Positions 31,680 through 43,798 are shown, numbered from the stretch's first letter. The stretch: DNA of 64,000 nucleotides from Phascolarctos cinereus (GCF_002099425.1 NW_018343953.1:8780501-8844500); one strand, 5' to 3'. A program made the numbers and translations. Notes: generated by a model not told the origin, from the sequence alone.

Positions 31680-32380
31680 ACAACCAAATCCAATCCAATT
31701 CAGTTCAACATAGATTTTGTTAAGTACCTAAATACAACTCCTCCTTCAACCTCCTATCTAACTTCCATTCTACTGTCTTATGAAATGTCCCAATGGTGGT
31801 GAAATCATTAAGAGAAAGTGGCTCTGAGTTCTGTGGACTTTGGAAAGGAGGGTGGGCAGGTTATATCACTACATTGAATTTATCAAGAATATTTGTCCCA
31901 GCTTCACTCTGGGTACCTTTTAGTACAGAACAAGAAGCCTTATCTCTCCTGGACTTAATTAACCTTCAAACATTCCTAACTATAGGTGAGAACTTTCCCT
32001 ATCATTCCTAAACCCCACCACTCTGGATATGGGGAAAGTTGGGGAGGGGGATTATCTCCCTCCTAGCATTCTTGTTCCCATGACACATGAATGGTTGATA
32101 AATTCAACTTCCTTGGTCTGTATTCATTCATCAAAGCTGTTGGTTAGAAAGTTCTGGGTCCTGATTTATTTTATCAGTTTTGATGGTTATTTTCTCTTTT
32201 GGGGATGGTCAGGGGCAGAGAGATAGGGAAAGAAGTATTGAACTCAGCTTTGCTTTGTTGGAAACCTGGTCCACTGTGACTGGGAGGCACCTCTTTTTGT
32301 CAGTTGTATTAGCTGCAGGTTCCTATGTAAGTGAAGTTCTTTCTATGGGGCAAGGAAATAAAATTGCGCACTTTAAGATA
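31680..32380. other. L2 scrap, then unassigned sequence
   Basis: 31685-31735 (CCAATCCAATTCAGTTCAAC, then TTTTGTTAAGTACC) is a faint reversed L2 tail. From 31736 to 32380 I recognise nothing. Two 65-95 codon plus-strand frames there show no domain. Confidence 0.4.
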
Positions 32381-32559
32381 AAAAAAAGTTATATTCCAAG
32401 TGATGTGCAAGGAACTAGTGACATAAAGATGAAAAAGACCATAAACCTTTTTTATCAAAGAGCATAAAATTCAATACAACATATCTAGAAAAGGGCATGA
32501 CAGTTAGCATATGATGGGGCAAAAGAGGGACTGCAAGATATGGTCAATTTAAGGTAATT

Positions 32560-32705
32560 TCTTTAGTCCATTCAGTTCCTGGAGCATTGGAAACAATTTA
32601 GGTAACTTGTTCATGGTCTTAAAGTTAGTAGGTGTGATATGCAGGATGTAAATCTAGTCCCCCCTGACTCTAGGTCCATACTCTATCTACTAAGCCATAT
32701 TGACT
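32560..32705 (-). mobile_element. MIR-type SINE nested in L2
   Basis: TAACTTGTTCATGGTCTTAA, CCCCCCTGACTCTAGGTCCA and CTCTATCTACTAAGCCATAT are reversed MIR blocks. Confidence 0.65.
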
Positions 32706-33654
32706 CTCTTGTCAGATCGTGCCCTAAAATCTTGAGGTTTATTAGAAAAGGTGAAATTTGAAGAAAAAGAAGATAGAAATGACAAAGAAATGTGTTTAAG
32801 GCAAGATGACTAATTTATGGGAAAGCAGATGAAGGACGTATAAGACGACATTGAGAAATAACTAGTAGTCCACTTTGGCTAGATTGTAAAGTGAATGAAA
32901 GGAAGCAATATGAAATTAGGAAGACTTTTTTTTTTTGATCAAAATAAGGCTAGAAAAGTAGGTTGGAGTCAAGGGAGGACTTTACATAACAGGATAAGAA
33001 GTTTGTATTTTATCCTAAAAGCAATAGAATACCAAGCAAGGCTTTTAAGCAGGGGGGTGATGGGGCAAGACCTGTGCATTAGGAATGTGATTTTGTTAGG
33101 AATTAAGAATATGATCCATGTTAAGTATACATTATAACGGGAATTACAAACTCAGAGAAAATAGGCTGTAAATAGTCTAGGTAAAAAGTGACAAAGAAGT
33201 GGTAGTTATGTGGAAAAAAATGATACAAAAGAGAGCACAAGGGTTTGAGCTTTTATGTATGGGAGGGAGTTACTACTATCAGAAAAGGAAAATGTAGAAG
33301 GAAGAGTAAGTTTGGGAGGAAAAGAAGATTACTTTGATTTCACACATGATGTATAGGAGATGCTTGGGTTACATTCATGTATAGCTGTTCAAAAAGGCAA
33401 TTAAAAAATCAGGGCTGAAGCTTAGGAGAGGGATTTGGGCTGGATAGATAGATTTGGGTATCATCAACATAGAAGTCTCAATTGAAATCATTAAAATGAG
33501 ACCTTTTTTTTTTTAAAGAAAGACAAGAGAAGAGGTCTCAGGATAGTGCCTTCAACACAAAAAATGAGCAAAGAATGATAAATCCATAAAGGGAACCAAG
33601 AAGTACTGCTTGGACATTTAGAAAAATAAGCAGTAAAGAGCAGTTCCCTGGGAA

Positions 33655-33885
33655 AGGGAATCAGCATTTATTAGGCACATGGTATGTGCCAGGTATTAGG
33701 TTAAACATTTTACCAATTTTAATTCATTTGGTCTTCACAATAACTTTTCGAGAGAGATACAGTTAGGATCCCCATTTTACAATGAGGAAACTGAAGCAAA
33801 TAGAAATTAAGTGACTTATCCAGGATCATATAGCTAGTAAGTGCCTAAGACCATATTTGAACTCAGATCTTCACCTTTATAAAAT
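33655..33885 (-). mobile_element. MIR-type SINE nested in L2
   Basis: CAGCATTTATTAGGCACATG, CCCATTTTACAATGAGGAAA and ATTAAGTGACTTATCCAGGA, then CCATATTTGAACTCAGATCT. Confidence 0.8.
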
Positions 33886-33944
33886 CCTTTAAGGTTAACA
33901 AAGTGTTTTGTTTTGTTTTGTTTTTTGCAGACATTTTGTACAAT

Positions 33945-34070
33945 ACTGTGGCAGAGTAGCAATAGTGATGGATCTTGAATCAGAAGATGAAAATTTGCAT
34001 TTCATGTCAATTATTTAGTACATGTGTGGCCCTAAGCAAGTCTCTTAATCCTTTTATATCTCATTTCCAA
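33945..34070 (+). mobile_element. MIR-type SINE fragment
   Basis: TGGATCTTGAATCAGAAGAT, then GTGGCCCTAAGCAAGTCTCT and TTATATCTCATTTCC. Confidence 0.6.
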
Positions 34071-34334
34071 TTCTGATTTCTTGAATGAAAATGCTGCAAT
34101 AAGTGATATCGGTCATTGAGATTTAAAGTTTAAAAACTTGTTGAAGTAAATGGTATACTTAAAGTTATGGATTAGCTGACCTTTGCACAAGTGTCTCATT
34201 GATGTGATGTCTCTCTTCTGGGAGCTATCTTCCTCCTCAATATCAGCACAAATAAGGGACAAACTGTCTTTCCCAGTGAACTGCCTCTTTCATCACTCCC
34301 AAATGAATTTGTCTTAGGGACAATTATGACTCTG

Positions 34335-34500
34335 AATGACTCTGAGTATGATTATCCTCATGTTAGAGGTAAGAAAAATGAGGCTTTTAGGAGTTAAATG
34401 TTTTACTCAGAGAAACTTAACTCAAGAAGTCCTAGAGGCAGGATTGGAACTCCATGCCTTCTTTGTCTAAGACCAGTCCTTGTTCCTTTATTCCATACCT
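34335..34500 (-). mobile_element. MIR-type SINE, minus strand, decayed
   Basis: ATTATCCTCATGTTAGAGGT, AAAAATGAGGCTTTTAGGAG and AGGATTGGAACTCCATGCCT. Confidence 0.6.
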
Positions 34501-35171
34501 CCTTTCTAACAGTTGTTGCTATGGGAGTATGATAGTCAATTAGACATAAACAAAAAAGTTATACTGAAGCAGTGAGAGTTGTGTTGAGGTTAAATAGAAT
34601 GAAGAGCATCAGAAGGGGAGCCAGGCAGTACAATTTTGTGGTTTTCTCCAGAAGCACATACAAGCTTGGGAGTAGAAGTGGAGAAAGCAGATAGTGAGGT
34701 TGACCCAGAGTTTGGGAGCAAACAGTGGAAAGGCAAGGGGATGATTGATGGATGATTGATATGCCTGACTGTAGGTCAGTACTCTAAAGAGAGGAAAGTA
34801 GATCCAAAACCAAGGTGATGTACCAGAAGAATAGGACAGAATCAATGACCTGAAGGTCATGATGAGGACAAAGACTAGACTTACAAAGAATGAGGTGATG
34901 GGAGATATGGAAGAATTTTTCATTATTACAGTTTAAAATTTCAGAATTCAGATCTCAGGGGTGAAATAATTTTGATTGATAATGAATGCTCATGTGGAAG
35001 TATAAGGTAGAATGAAAATACAGCTCATAAAAGTTGAGAGGGTTGAGAAATTGAGAGGTCTATTGTTAAAAGGGTCACCAGCATGAATATTGAAGTTGTC
35101 AAGGAAAATGACAGGGTCTGGGGAAGAGAGAGACTGTGAGCCAGTGATTGAAGTTGTTAAAAGAAAGGTGA

Positions 35172-35332
35172 GGGAAATTTTTTTTTTTTGCTTTTTGGTG
35201 AGGCAATTGGGGTTAAGTGACTTGCTCAGGGTCACACAGCTAGTAAATGTCAAGTGTCTGAGGACAGATTTTAACTCAGGTCCTCTTGACTCCAAGGCTG
35301 GAGCTCTAACCATTGCACCACCTAGCTGCCCC
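35172..35332 (-). mobile_element. Short tRNA-derived SINE nested in L2
   Basis: GAGGCAATTGGGGTTAAGTG, GGGTCACACAGCTAGTAAAT and CACCACCTAGCTGCCCC, preceded by a T run (its poly(A) tail). It splits the L2 endonuclease region. GAAATTTT/GAAAATTTT on either side may be the target duplication. Confidence 0.93.
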
Positions 35333-35644
35333 AATGTAAGAAAATTTTGAGACTTGTAGATGATGCCAACAACATTCTGGACTCAACGATAGAATAGAGT
35401 GAACTCCAGAGGAGGAAATATTGATGAGCGATGATGACAAAGCAAAAAATGTGGAAATGTCTGAGGGAGGAAGGGGTATGGCAACTCCTCTTCCTGGCTC
35501 TCTGAGTCAGAAGCATGAGAAAAGATGTGGCCACCATTAAACAGAATGGCAAAGGATGTGGTTTCCTTATGGGAAAGGCCAGAATTATTTAAGTAAAGAA
35601 GTTCACTAGCCTTACTTAGAGCTTGGGGTCAATTATCTAGAAAA

Positions 35645-35848
35645 TATAATGGTTATTAGATTTAAGATTTGCAAAGCATGCTGGAGATAGCCTCTTTAAT
35701 TTTCATTATATTCAATTATATCTCTTGACCACAAGAGATATAATATGACTATTCTAAGGTCATACAGCTAGTTTGTGGCAGAGTTTGGACTGAAACCTGA
35801 GTGTTATGACTTCAAATCTAGTATTCTCTTCAGTACATTAATCATTTT
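35645..35848 (-). mobile_element. MIR-type SINE, minus strand
   Basis: TTAAGATTTGCAAAGCATGC, AAGGTCATACAGCTAGTTTG and TCTAGTATTCTCTTCAGTAC. Confidence 0.7.
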
Positions 35849-37550
35849 TCCAGTTCAACAGTTTTCAGTCTTCTCAAGAACATAGCCTGGGACAATAAGA
35901 AAAAAAATTTGAATTTTTAAAGGGTTATTAAGATATTAGGGGAGGCTAGAAAATGTTAATGCAATTTGGCTGGTATCACTTGATTGATTATCATAATTCC
36001 CATTTTCTTTTGCATAATCTTGGTTGTAACAAGATTCATAATCCTGCATCTTCCACAAGGCTGGGATATTCGATAGTCATAGTAAAATAATAGAGATTGC
36101 TTCAATATCTTTCACTTGAATCATTAAAAGAGCACTCCCCAAAAACACTTCCACTTAACCTCTCCTAGTTTCTCATAATGTTATTGATAAGTGGGGAATA
36201 GATTTCTCTATCCATAGATGGAGAAAAATCATAGTTAATTGACTATCTTTTCATTCACATATTTTACTGTTGTACTTTTCTCTTTTGAATATCTTTACCA
36301 CTCCCCAGCAAGTCTGTGCTTTCCCCCCTTCCTATCAAGAAAACCATCCTTATAAGGAATAAGTATGATCAAGAAGCACAAATCAATACGCTTCCCACAT
36401 GTGAAAATGTATAACTCATTCTTTTCCCGTTATCCATTATGTCTTCGCTGATAGGTGAGAGACACACATGACTGTGAAGTACTTTGAAATCAGGATTGGT
36501 GAATGCATTGATCAGCATGTGAAAGCGTTTTAAAGGCATCTCCCTTTTCATTATCCAGAGGTAAAGTTGGAGCAGAACAGGACTAGCCTGACAGCTGCTG
36601 GGAAACCACATCTTCTGTTGACATTGAGATCACCATGCACTACCTCTGTTTGATCTGATTACTCACAAAGCTGATCTCAGCAGGTCCCCACACCAGTTCT
36701 TCCCCTGATTCTTTTACCTGACCACTGGCTGGGAGGAGGCTTGGTAAAATCTGAGTAACACAAAGTTGTTGGTTTTTTCCATTTTTTTTAATTGGACAGT
36801 TCCTTTACAATGTATTTTAGTAAACCACATATTCACTAACAAAGAGTTAATCATCTGGATGACATGAGGGTAGTCAAACAAGAGCAGAGGATGAGTATAA
36901 CCTCTGAGTGAGCAATTTCAAAATTTTCATAATTCTTAGATTTGAGTAATATTTCACTTCTTTAACCACAGGCTATATTTTGAATCCATTTAAGATGTCT
37001 AAACCTACCTAATCATGCACCCAGTTAGAGAGAGAGTAGCCTGAGAGTTTATAAATGAGAGATCCCTATTGGACAGAAAGAGGCTGCAGCCATGGGATAC
37101 CCCAGACCCCCATAAAACCCTCTGATGAAGCAACTTTGGCATTAACAATACTTGGGATGTCAATTATATATTTAACTCCCTTGCCAGTTAGATAATTAAT
37201 TAATTGCATGACACCTTGTTTTTGTGTAGGTTTTAGAAGGTCCATATGAACTAAGTAAGGGCTGCTATTGCTGTAGCAATACCTCAAGGATAACTTGAGC
37301 CACCTAGGCCATACTGATGTCACATTAGGTGAGATAGTAATAAACCAGAATCCCAAGAGTAAAGTAACAAGAATGGCTGAAGTTCTTGAGATCATATCAC
37401 CTGAAGATTGCTCAAAAGAACCCTGGATATTTTACTTGGAGAAGAAGATACTTAAGAGAAAAGATTTAACAGTAATCTTAAAGTATTTGAAGGAATATCA
37501 TATGGAAGGAGGATTAGAGTGGTAGTGTAAAACTCAGCATAGGACAGAGG
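35849..37550. other. Unassigned sequence, about 1.7 kb
   Basis: No repeat family was recognised. A 109-codon minus-strand frame (37066-37395) starts MISRTSAILVTLLLGFW, a hydrophobic start, but matches no domain I know. A 76-codon plus-strand frame overlaps it. Confidence 0.4.
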
Positions 37551-37578
37551 AAAAACAACAACAACAACAACAACAACA
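37551..37578 (+). repeat. (CAA)n microsatellite
   Basis: About nine CAA units at the left edge of a SINE-like copy. Confidence 0.9.
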
Positions 37579-37710
37579 CTGATTCTGGATCCAAGGAACC
37601 TGGGTTGAAATTCTATCTCTGGGACTTACTACTGGTTTCCTTATTTTCAAATGGAGGTGTTAGACTAGATGACCTCTGATATTTTTTCTAACTCTGTACA
37701 AGTTATGAAT
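37579..37710 (+). mobile_element. MIR/THER1-related SINE
   Basis: TGATTCTGGATCCAAGGAAC, CTGGGTTGAAATTCTATCTC and GTGTTAGACTAGATGACCTC, then TCTAACTCTGTACAAGTTAT. Confidence 0.7.
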
Positions 37711-37851
37711 TAGGAGCAATGAAGAAGGCAAAGAAAGACATTTACATTGTTGTAAGGAGGGGGAAAAAAAAACCCCAACAACTTCCTAATACTTAAAGCT
37801 ATCCAAAAGTTCAATAGGCTACTTTAGGAGACAGTGAATTCTCTCTTCACT

Positions 37852-38100
37852 TTGCCATTTTTGTTTGGTCACGTCTGACTCTTTGTGGCCCTGTGGACAA
37901 TAGCACATCAATACTGTCCGTGGTGTTTTCTTGCTAAAGTTACTGGAGCAGTTGACCACTTCCCTAGTGGATTAAGGCAAACAGAGTTTAAGTGACTCGG
38001 CTGATGTCGCACAGCTAGTAAGTATCCAAGGCTAGATTTGAACTCAGGTCTTCTTTACTCCAGATCCAGTGCTCTATCCACTGAGCCACCTAGTTGCCCC
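37852..38100 (-). mobile_element. MAR1-like tRNA SINE, minus strand
   Basis: GGTCACGTCTGACTCTTTGT, TTTTCTTGCTAAAGTTACTG, CGCACAGCTAGTAAGTATCC and CACTGAGCCACCTAGTTGCC. Near full length. Confidence 0.9.
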
Positions 38101-38240
38101 TTTCCAGTCACTGGAGGTCTTCAAATAAAGGCTAGATTACTACTTGTTGGGTAGAATATAGTGGGGATTCTTCACCATTTAAGAATTGTTCCAACTATGA
38201 AATTATGTACTTCTGTGATCTGTGATTCTATAAACATTAA
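38101..38240 (+). mobile_element. CR1-like LINE 3' end
   Basis: CACTGGAGGTCTTCAAATAA, AGGCTAGATTACTACTTGTT and GGGGATTCTTCACC, then TCTGTGATCTGTGATTCTAT is the typical CR1/L3 terminus ending in TGATTCTATA. Confidence 0.7.
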
Positions 38241-38254
38241 AATGGATCAGCAGT

Positions 38255-38360
38255 AGGTAGTCTCACAAATTCTTTTAAATAATAAGATCAGATAAGATCA
38301 CATAGATATTAAGTGGCAAAAGTAGAAAGATCCTTTTGGATTCTGATATTTTATGATTCT
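38255..38360 (-). mobile_element. MIR-like fragment, minus strand
   Basis: AAGATCACATAGATATTAAG then TGGCAAAAGTAGAAAG and GGATTCTGATATTTTATGAT. Weak. Confidence 0.35.
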
Positions 38361-38579
38361 AAAGTCCCTTCCCCTTTGATGTTTGTGTGACTTGGTGCGC
38401 TAATCATTAATTCTCAGATACTTTAATAGCCCCATTGAAAAAGTAACTTTAATCCTTTTTTTTTCTGTAATTTACCTTCTTCACAGCCCCAAAGATCACT
38501 TTCCCTAGAAAGATTTCCAGGATTGCTAATGCTTGACTCAATTCTATTTTACTATCATTCTTCTTATTACTTAGGCATC

Positions 38580-38647
38580 TATACATATACATATATACAC
38601 ATATTACATGCAATAATATATATTATCTAATAATTATATATATATAA

Positions 38648-38699
<52 letters not shown>

Positions 38700-38700
38700 A
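38580..38700. repeat. TA-rich stretch and (CTAT)n microsatellite
   Basis: ATACATATACATATATACAC units are followed by about twelve CTAT/ATCT units at 38651-38699. Confidence 0.93.
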
Positions 38701-38831
38701 TCTTGGTTGTATGTTCCTTCTGAAAGAAAAATGTTCCTTAATTCTTTCAGAACCTTCTGTTTCATGAAGTTCTGTTATGATTAAAGAAGAGAATCATGGG
38801 TTCTCAAACAGACCATTTGAAAAGCTTAGTG

Positions 38832-38890
38832 GGTTTTAGAGATAGAAGGGACCTTTGAAATCATCTGGTTCAAAGGTCTCTAACTAGTAG
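38832..38890 (-). mobile_element. CR1-like 3' terminus, minus strand
   Basis: TTTTAGAGATAGAAGGGACC, then TTTGAAATCATCTGGTTCAA is the reversed CR1/L3-type end. Confidence 0.55.
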
Positions 38891-39169
38891 ACCAGTATCA
38901 AATTGATAGTTTCAAAGCTCTCTATGCTAGCTCTCTGAGATGGGTGTCACCACCATGTTTCCTCACTGCCTCTCCCACGTCCTCCTTCTTAACATTTTAC
39001 AAGCATTCCAGGCAGTGGAAGGGTGTGGGAATGTACCTTCTCCTCCACTGTTTGGTCCTTCACTATCAGTATTACTGTCCTCAAACATGGGGGACAGTTG
39101 TATTAGGCTTAGATTGTTTATCTGTATCTGAAGGGAGATATTCTTAGTAGCTCAGTTTACTGGAAGGAG

Positions 39170-39305
39170 TCTTGGATGAGACATGAGAAAACACAAAGAC
39201 CAAAGAAGTGAAATGATTTTCCTCAGTTCCTTGATTGAGGTAGTTAGTGGTAGAGGCACTATTAGAACCCGAGTGCTTCTGACTCCTAGTGAGGCATCAT
39301 TTTCA
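39170..39305 (-). mobile_element. MIR-type SINE, minus strand
   Basis: AAGTGAAATGATTTTCCTCA, ACTATTAGAACCCGAGTGCT and TCTGACTCCTAGTGAGGCAT. Confidence 0.6.
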
Positions 39306-39484
39306 TTATACATTGCTTTTGTGTAATTTAGGATTTTTAAATGACTAAAAAAAAAGGATTTAGAGTCCTCTGAGGCTTTGAAATTCCTACTTCTATGTCT
39401 TCTTCAGTTACATTTTTGTTTATTAGAAAGAGCAAGAAGAGAACATGCTTCTTTAATTTTTCAGCAGCTTTCTACTGCTTGTTT

Positions 39485-39960
39485 TAATTCAATTTGATCT
39501 ATTTTGATCCCCCCCCAAAAAACAGCTATTAGGTGCCTATACTATGTGCACAGCCCTATGCTAAGCACAGGGGATATGAAGACCAAAAAAAAAAGGAATA
39601 AATTCTTGCCCTTGAGGAGCTTACATTCTACCCAAAGAAGATAATTTGCACATGGAGAAGTGTATACATGATTATTATGATTATTTGAGAGAGAGTAAAT
39701 GCTAGCAGCTAGGGGATCAGGAAAAGCTCTCTATAAAAAGTGGCATATAAGCTAAGCCTTTGAAGGAAATTAGGGATTCTTAGAGGGAGAAATAAGAAGG
39801 GAACTCTCCAGGAATAGAAGACAACTAGTTCAAAGCACTAAAGCAGGAGAAGCATGGCTGAGTTTGAAGAATAGCAAATAGGCCAGTTTGAATGGGATGT
39901 AAGTGTGTGAAAGGAGCTGTTGAATAAGTTGGAAAGTATGCTGAAGTCATATTATGAAAG
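39485..39960 (-). mobile_element. L2-like LINE 3' end, minus strand
   Basis: AGCTATTAGGTGCCTATACT, CTATGCTAAGCACAGGGGAT and CTTGCCCTTGAGGAGCTTAC, then TCAGGAAAAGCTCTCTATAA and TAAGCTAAGCCTTTGAAGGA, and further late-ORF traces. Confidence 0.7.
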
Positions 39961-41695
39961 AGTAAGTCACCTAACCTCTATGAAATGACATATTTTCATC
40001 TGGAAAATAAGGGGTTTGTATGTAATGACTGGGACTAGCCACCCCATCAGATGCCAAGAAGAGCCAGGTACTTTCCCCTCACTTGCTCCAGCTACCAACA
40101 GCTGGCCAGAAGATAGACTAGCATCACTGAGCTGAACCAAAGACTTTCATATCCCCAACCCAAACTTTATTGTACTATTGGCTAATTCCCACCAGGCATG
40201 TCCACTATCAATTGGATGCTCACTCTCAAATCCCCAGTTTTACTGGAAGTATCTTACATCCCTACCGTACTGTGACCCCTGAACACCCAATCCTCTTGGT
40301 TAGAGATTTCTGTCTTGCCATGTCTCCCCAAATAGACTCTCATAAAAATCCTCAGTGTCTAATGGTGCTCTTAAGAGATAAAATTTGAAAGTGTTTATGA
40401 AACCCAGCAAAGTATTGGAAGAAGACTTAAGAAAGATGAAAATAGAAAGAATTGATTTTGAGGAGCCTCATGGAAGCTGACAAATGACATCAACCTTCAA
40501 AGCATGAAAGAAAAGAAAATATCAAAGTGGAAGGAGGTTAGAGATGGGTAAATAGAAAAACAAGGAACTATAAACAACAAATAAACTCCAATGTCAAAGG
40601 GGACAGATACCTGTGCATTCATATATGCTTATAGATACATTTATACAAAATTTAGATGTGTTTGAAGTATCAGACATTAGCAAGACCCCAAGAAAATGAT
40701 TTATTTCATTGCTGAATATCTGCCCTGTCATGTCATATGATTGAAGTAGACATAAAGCTAAACATGAATAAAGACTCGGGCTTTCTGGATACAATTCCAA
40801 AATGGTTGCTGGAGCTGAGAAACCACATAATATCTTCAAGATGTCAGAGGTTAAACATTATGTATGTGAATCATTCCATGAACAGATCACCTTTAACTTT
40901 GTTGTGTAATTAGATTACAAAGTCAGTTTTTATTGTGGTTTACATTTTTTTCCCTTTCTCTCTAGCTCTCAGCTGTTTTTTTTTTTTTAAATCGCACTTT
41001 GCTAACTTCATGTTTAATTTTGTTTCTCCACTGCTGGGTTAACTTTAAGGGTCACTGAAGTCATGAGTCACTCACCCCTGACTTCCTAATGGGTTCTCAC
41101 CATTAGTACTTGACCTTAAAGAGTGATGTATACAATAAACCATATTTATTGGTGGGGAGGGAGGCAAGAAGCAGAAACAATTTTACTTGTTGGATTATTT
41201 ATTTTACTATGCTGTTCAGATATTAGGAATGTTCACACAGTCTGTTGCTTAGAATCCCAGGAACTTGAGCTCACTGCCTTGTATGGCAACCTTTTCTGTA
41301 TCAGTAGATGTTTTAGAGAATGAAATGACATTTGAAGTGGCCCAATGATACCTATGACCCTCAGCCCATCTGAATATTCCAAGTCATTCTGATAATAAGT
41401 TTTCTTTTTGACCTAGATGATCTGAAAGAACTGCCCATGGCTTGATCTTATGTAGTTAGAGGGCTAATGAAGAAAAAACTAAGCAGATATATTTCACCTA
41501 AGATCTTCTTCCACAAAAGAGATGTACATCTTGATTACTTAAAAGTATATGTGTACAGGTAAACATGTATGTATTACATGTATATTACATATATGTATGT
41601 ACATCTAATTTCATTTTAGACAAGACCTGTGATTTTTCCAGTGGAGAAACTCATTCTACTATGTCCATCAGCACATGCTTTGCAAAATCTTTTTA
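39961..41695. other. Unassigned sequence, about 1.7 kb
   Basis: A possible MIR scrap is at 39965-40025. Elsewhere no family or coding motif was recognised. The 72-codon plus frame at 40170 and 81-codon minus frame at 40594 are unremarkable. Confidence 0.4.
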
Positions 41696-41699
41696 AAAG

Positions 41700-41814
41700 A
41701 GGTGCCTGGGGGCATTGTGAACATAAGTGATGTGGCATAGCCAGTATGTGTTTGAGGTGGAAAACCACCCATATGAGGTCTTCCTGACTCCAAGGCCACC
41801 TCTCTGTCCACTAT
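41700..41814 (-). mobile_element. MIR-type SINE fragment, minus strand
   Basis: TAGCCAGTATGTGTTTGAGG, AGGTCTTCCTGACTCCAAGG and CTCTGTCCACTATATG. Confidence 0.6.
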
Positions 41815-41990
41815 ATGATGGTGACCAAGCCTTGGAGTAAGAACAACCTGGGTTCAGGTTCTGCCCCGAGATCTCCTCAGTCCCTCTCTATGATTACAGG
41901 CTGTAGAGCCAGTCTACATTGGAAGAGGGAGCTTCTTCATTGGGACTTCTCTTTGTTAATGAAATCACAGGTTTACTCTCTATTCCTCTC
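41815..41990 (+). mobile_element. tRNA-derived SINE with a non-standard 3' tail (copy 3)
   Basis: The head remnant is CCTTGGAGTAAGAACAACCT and GGGTTCAGGTTCTGCC. The 3' part has TTGGAAGAGGGAGCTTCTTC, ATTGGGACTTCTCTTTG and AATGAAATCACAGGTTTACT. The same tail is seen at 2390-2440 and 3870-3940. Confidence 0.65.
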
Positions 41991-43340
41991 AGTTGGCAAT
42001 ACTTAAGGTAATAACTTAATATTATCTAAAAAGTTGGCTTGTCATACCTTCTAACTAAAGTGGACCATCCCACCAACCACAGTGAAAACTCAGTGTTGGT
42101 TAAACCAAATCTCACCCTTTCCCCCCATAATCATGGTTACTATAGTTTTCATGCCACTAACCATACCCTATAGTTACTATAGTTTTTCAAATAATTCTTT
42201 GATTCATTTGAAATAATTTCTAAAGCAAACTCTTCCTTTTCTTTACAAAAGACATACGTCATCTTCTCAATACATTTAAATTCCAAAATTTTCCATATGG
42301 TCACCTTATCATTGTTAACTGATTGGGCAGGCCAGCTGACCTGAGCATAACTTAGAGATTTACCCTCAAAGGAATTTCATTAGGTGCTCATACTCCAAAT
42401 GCCCAGCAAGTTCTCATAGGTCAAACACAATGGTTTCAATGGGAGGAAAAACAAAACAAAATAAAACATAATGTTAAGGTTTGGTTATGCTTTCCCCTTT
42501 TAAATAAATGTAAATGTGAAATAGGGAAATTTTTATCATTAATTAACTCACAGGAACATTTTAATTCTCATCAGATATAGCTTCATTAGAGAGTGACTAG
42601 ACAGAATCTTTTCTTAAACCTGGGTAATTATCTTTGGCAATATACAAGCTATCCAAAAGGAATGTGTGGTGATTAAGGCAAAGAATTTCCCATGGTCTCA
42701 GAATGACTGAGAGTCCGGGGCTTATAAAATACTCTATTTCCTCCATTAATTGTGTCCGTGTGGAGTTGTAACCAAGTAGCTGAAACAAATAAAACCTAAG
42801 TAATATTGTTTCCTTTTAAAATATTTCACTTAATTTGTGGAAGAGGTTTGAACTCATTAAACATGGGGCATCCCCACAGGAGAGATTTTTCCTTCCCCTT
42901 TCCCCCCCGCGCCTTTCTCAAAATTTCCAGTAACGTGCCCTGTAGTGCTACTTCTTCCTTCCCAGCTTCACAGGGCTACTTATGGTCACTTTCTATTTTG
43001 AATGCCTAGGTTAAAAGTGAAGCAGGCCAAATATCTGTAATTAGATGGTGACCACATTCTACGATTCATTTTTTAAAACTAGAATCCTGACCAATGGTAA
43101 ATCTTTTCCCACTCTTCTAGTCCATGAGAGTTCATCTTTTAAATGCTACCAAAAAGTACAGCAAGAACTCCTAACACTTTGCAAATACTATAAGCAACAG
43201 TTTAAAGGATGAGGCAGTTTTATAAGGAAAGTCTGGTATTTCTTCTATGTACTAAAACTAGCAGTCAGCCAGGGAGTGAGGGAAGGAAAAGTTAGAGATC
43301 AAACAGAACGTAAAGGACTTCTACCTTCATGAGCCCAGCA
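41991..43340. other. Unassigned sequence, about 1.35 kb
   Basis: No repeat, RNA or exon was recognised. Confidence 0.4.
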
Positions 43341-43344
43341 AACA

Positions 43345-43560
43345 GTCATTCAACAAACATGTGTTAAATAGCTAACTGTATGTACTATACTCTGCTAGGC
43401 CCTTCTGAGAACTTCAAATAAGAAATGGTCTTCTCTTAACAGTTTTTACAAGCTAGTAGAGGGAGATAAGACATATCAACAGATAAATATAATGTGACTT
43501 AGGCTGTGATAAGGGCATTAGAAGGCATAAATTGCTAGAAAATGAGGAAGAAAACATTTC
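43345..43560 (-). mobile_element. L2-like LINE 3' end, minus strand
   Basis: CATTCAACAAACATGTGTTA, CTATACTCTGCTAGGCCCTT and ACAAGCTAGTAGAGGGAGAT, then GATAAATATAATGTGACTTA. Confidence 0.6.
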
Positions 43561-43629
43561 TAGCCAAAAAGATAGGTAATAAAATTATCCTTTCCCCCCA
43601 AGTTTTTCATTGCTAAAAACCTTCATCAC

Positions 43630-43798
43630 TGGATGATGATAATACAATACCTAACATTTATATATTAAGTTTTTGCAAAGCATTTTACAAGACATTTTTT
43701 CATTTTCTTCTCAGAACAACTCTGAGAGGTAGGGGTTTTGTTATCCCCATTTTATACATTAGGAAACTGAGGTAAGAGAGAGGTTAGTCTCATAGTTT
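43630..43798 (-). mobile_element. MIR-type SINE, minus strand
   Basis: TTTTTGCAAAGCATTTTACA, AACAACTCTGAGAGGTAGGG and CCCCATTTTATACATTAGGA, then AACTGAGGTAAGAGAG. Confidence 0.8.

Larger units (their letters stand above)
32385..35570 (-). mobile_element. Nearly full-length, decayed L2 LINE, minus strand
   Basis: Reading the minus strand from the right, 35340-35570 holds the segment upstream of the endonuclease (GGTGGCCACATCTTTTCTCA and TGGAGTTCACTCTATTC). The endonuclease motif VIFLDNFNIHAGDPFNNRP is at about 35045-35115. The reverse-transcriptase active-site motif FYVDDTQIYLSSPNPSP is at 33424-33474. The late ORF is near 32950-33080 and the 3' tail near 32385-32530. Full-length L2 is about 3.3 kb, close to this span, although several SINEs are nested and much sequence is lost. 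Frames are broken throughout. Confidence 0.75.

Noticed and set aside
36900-37550. Possible retroviral coding fragment in the 37.1-37.4 kb frame
   Set aside because: No gag, pol or env landmark is visible and no terminal repeats flank it.
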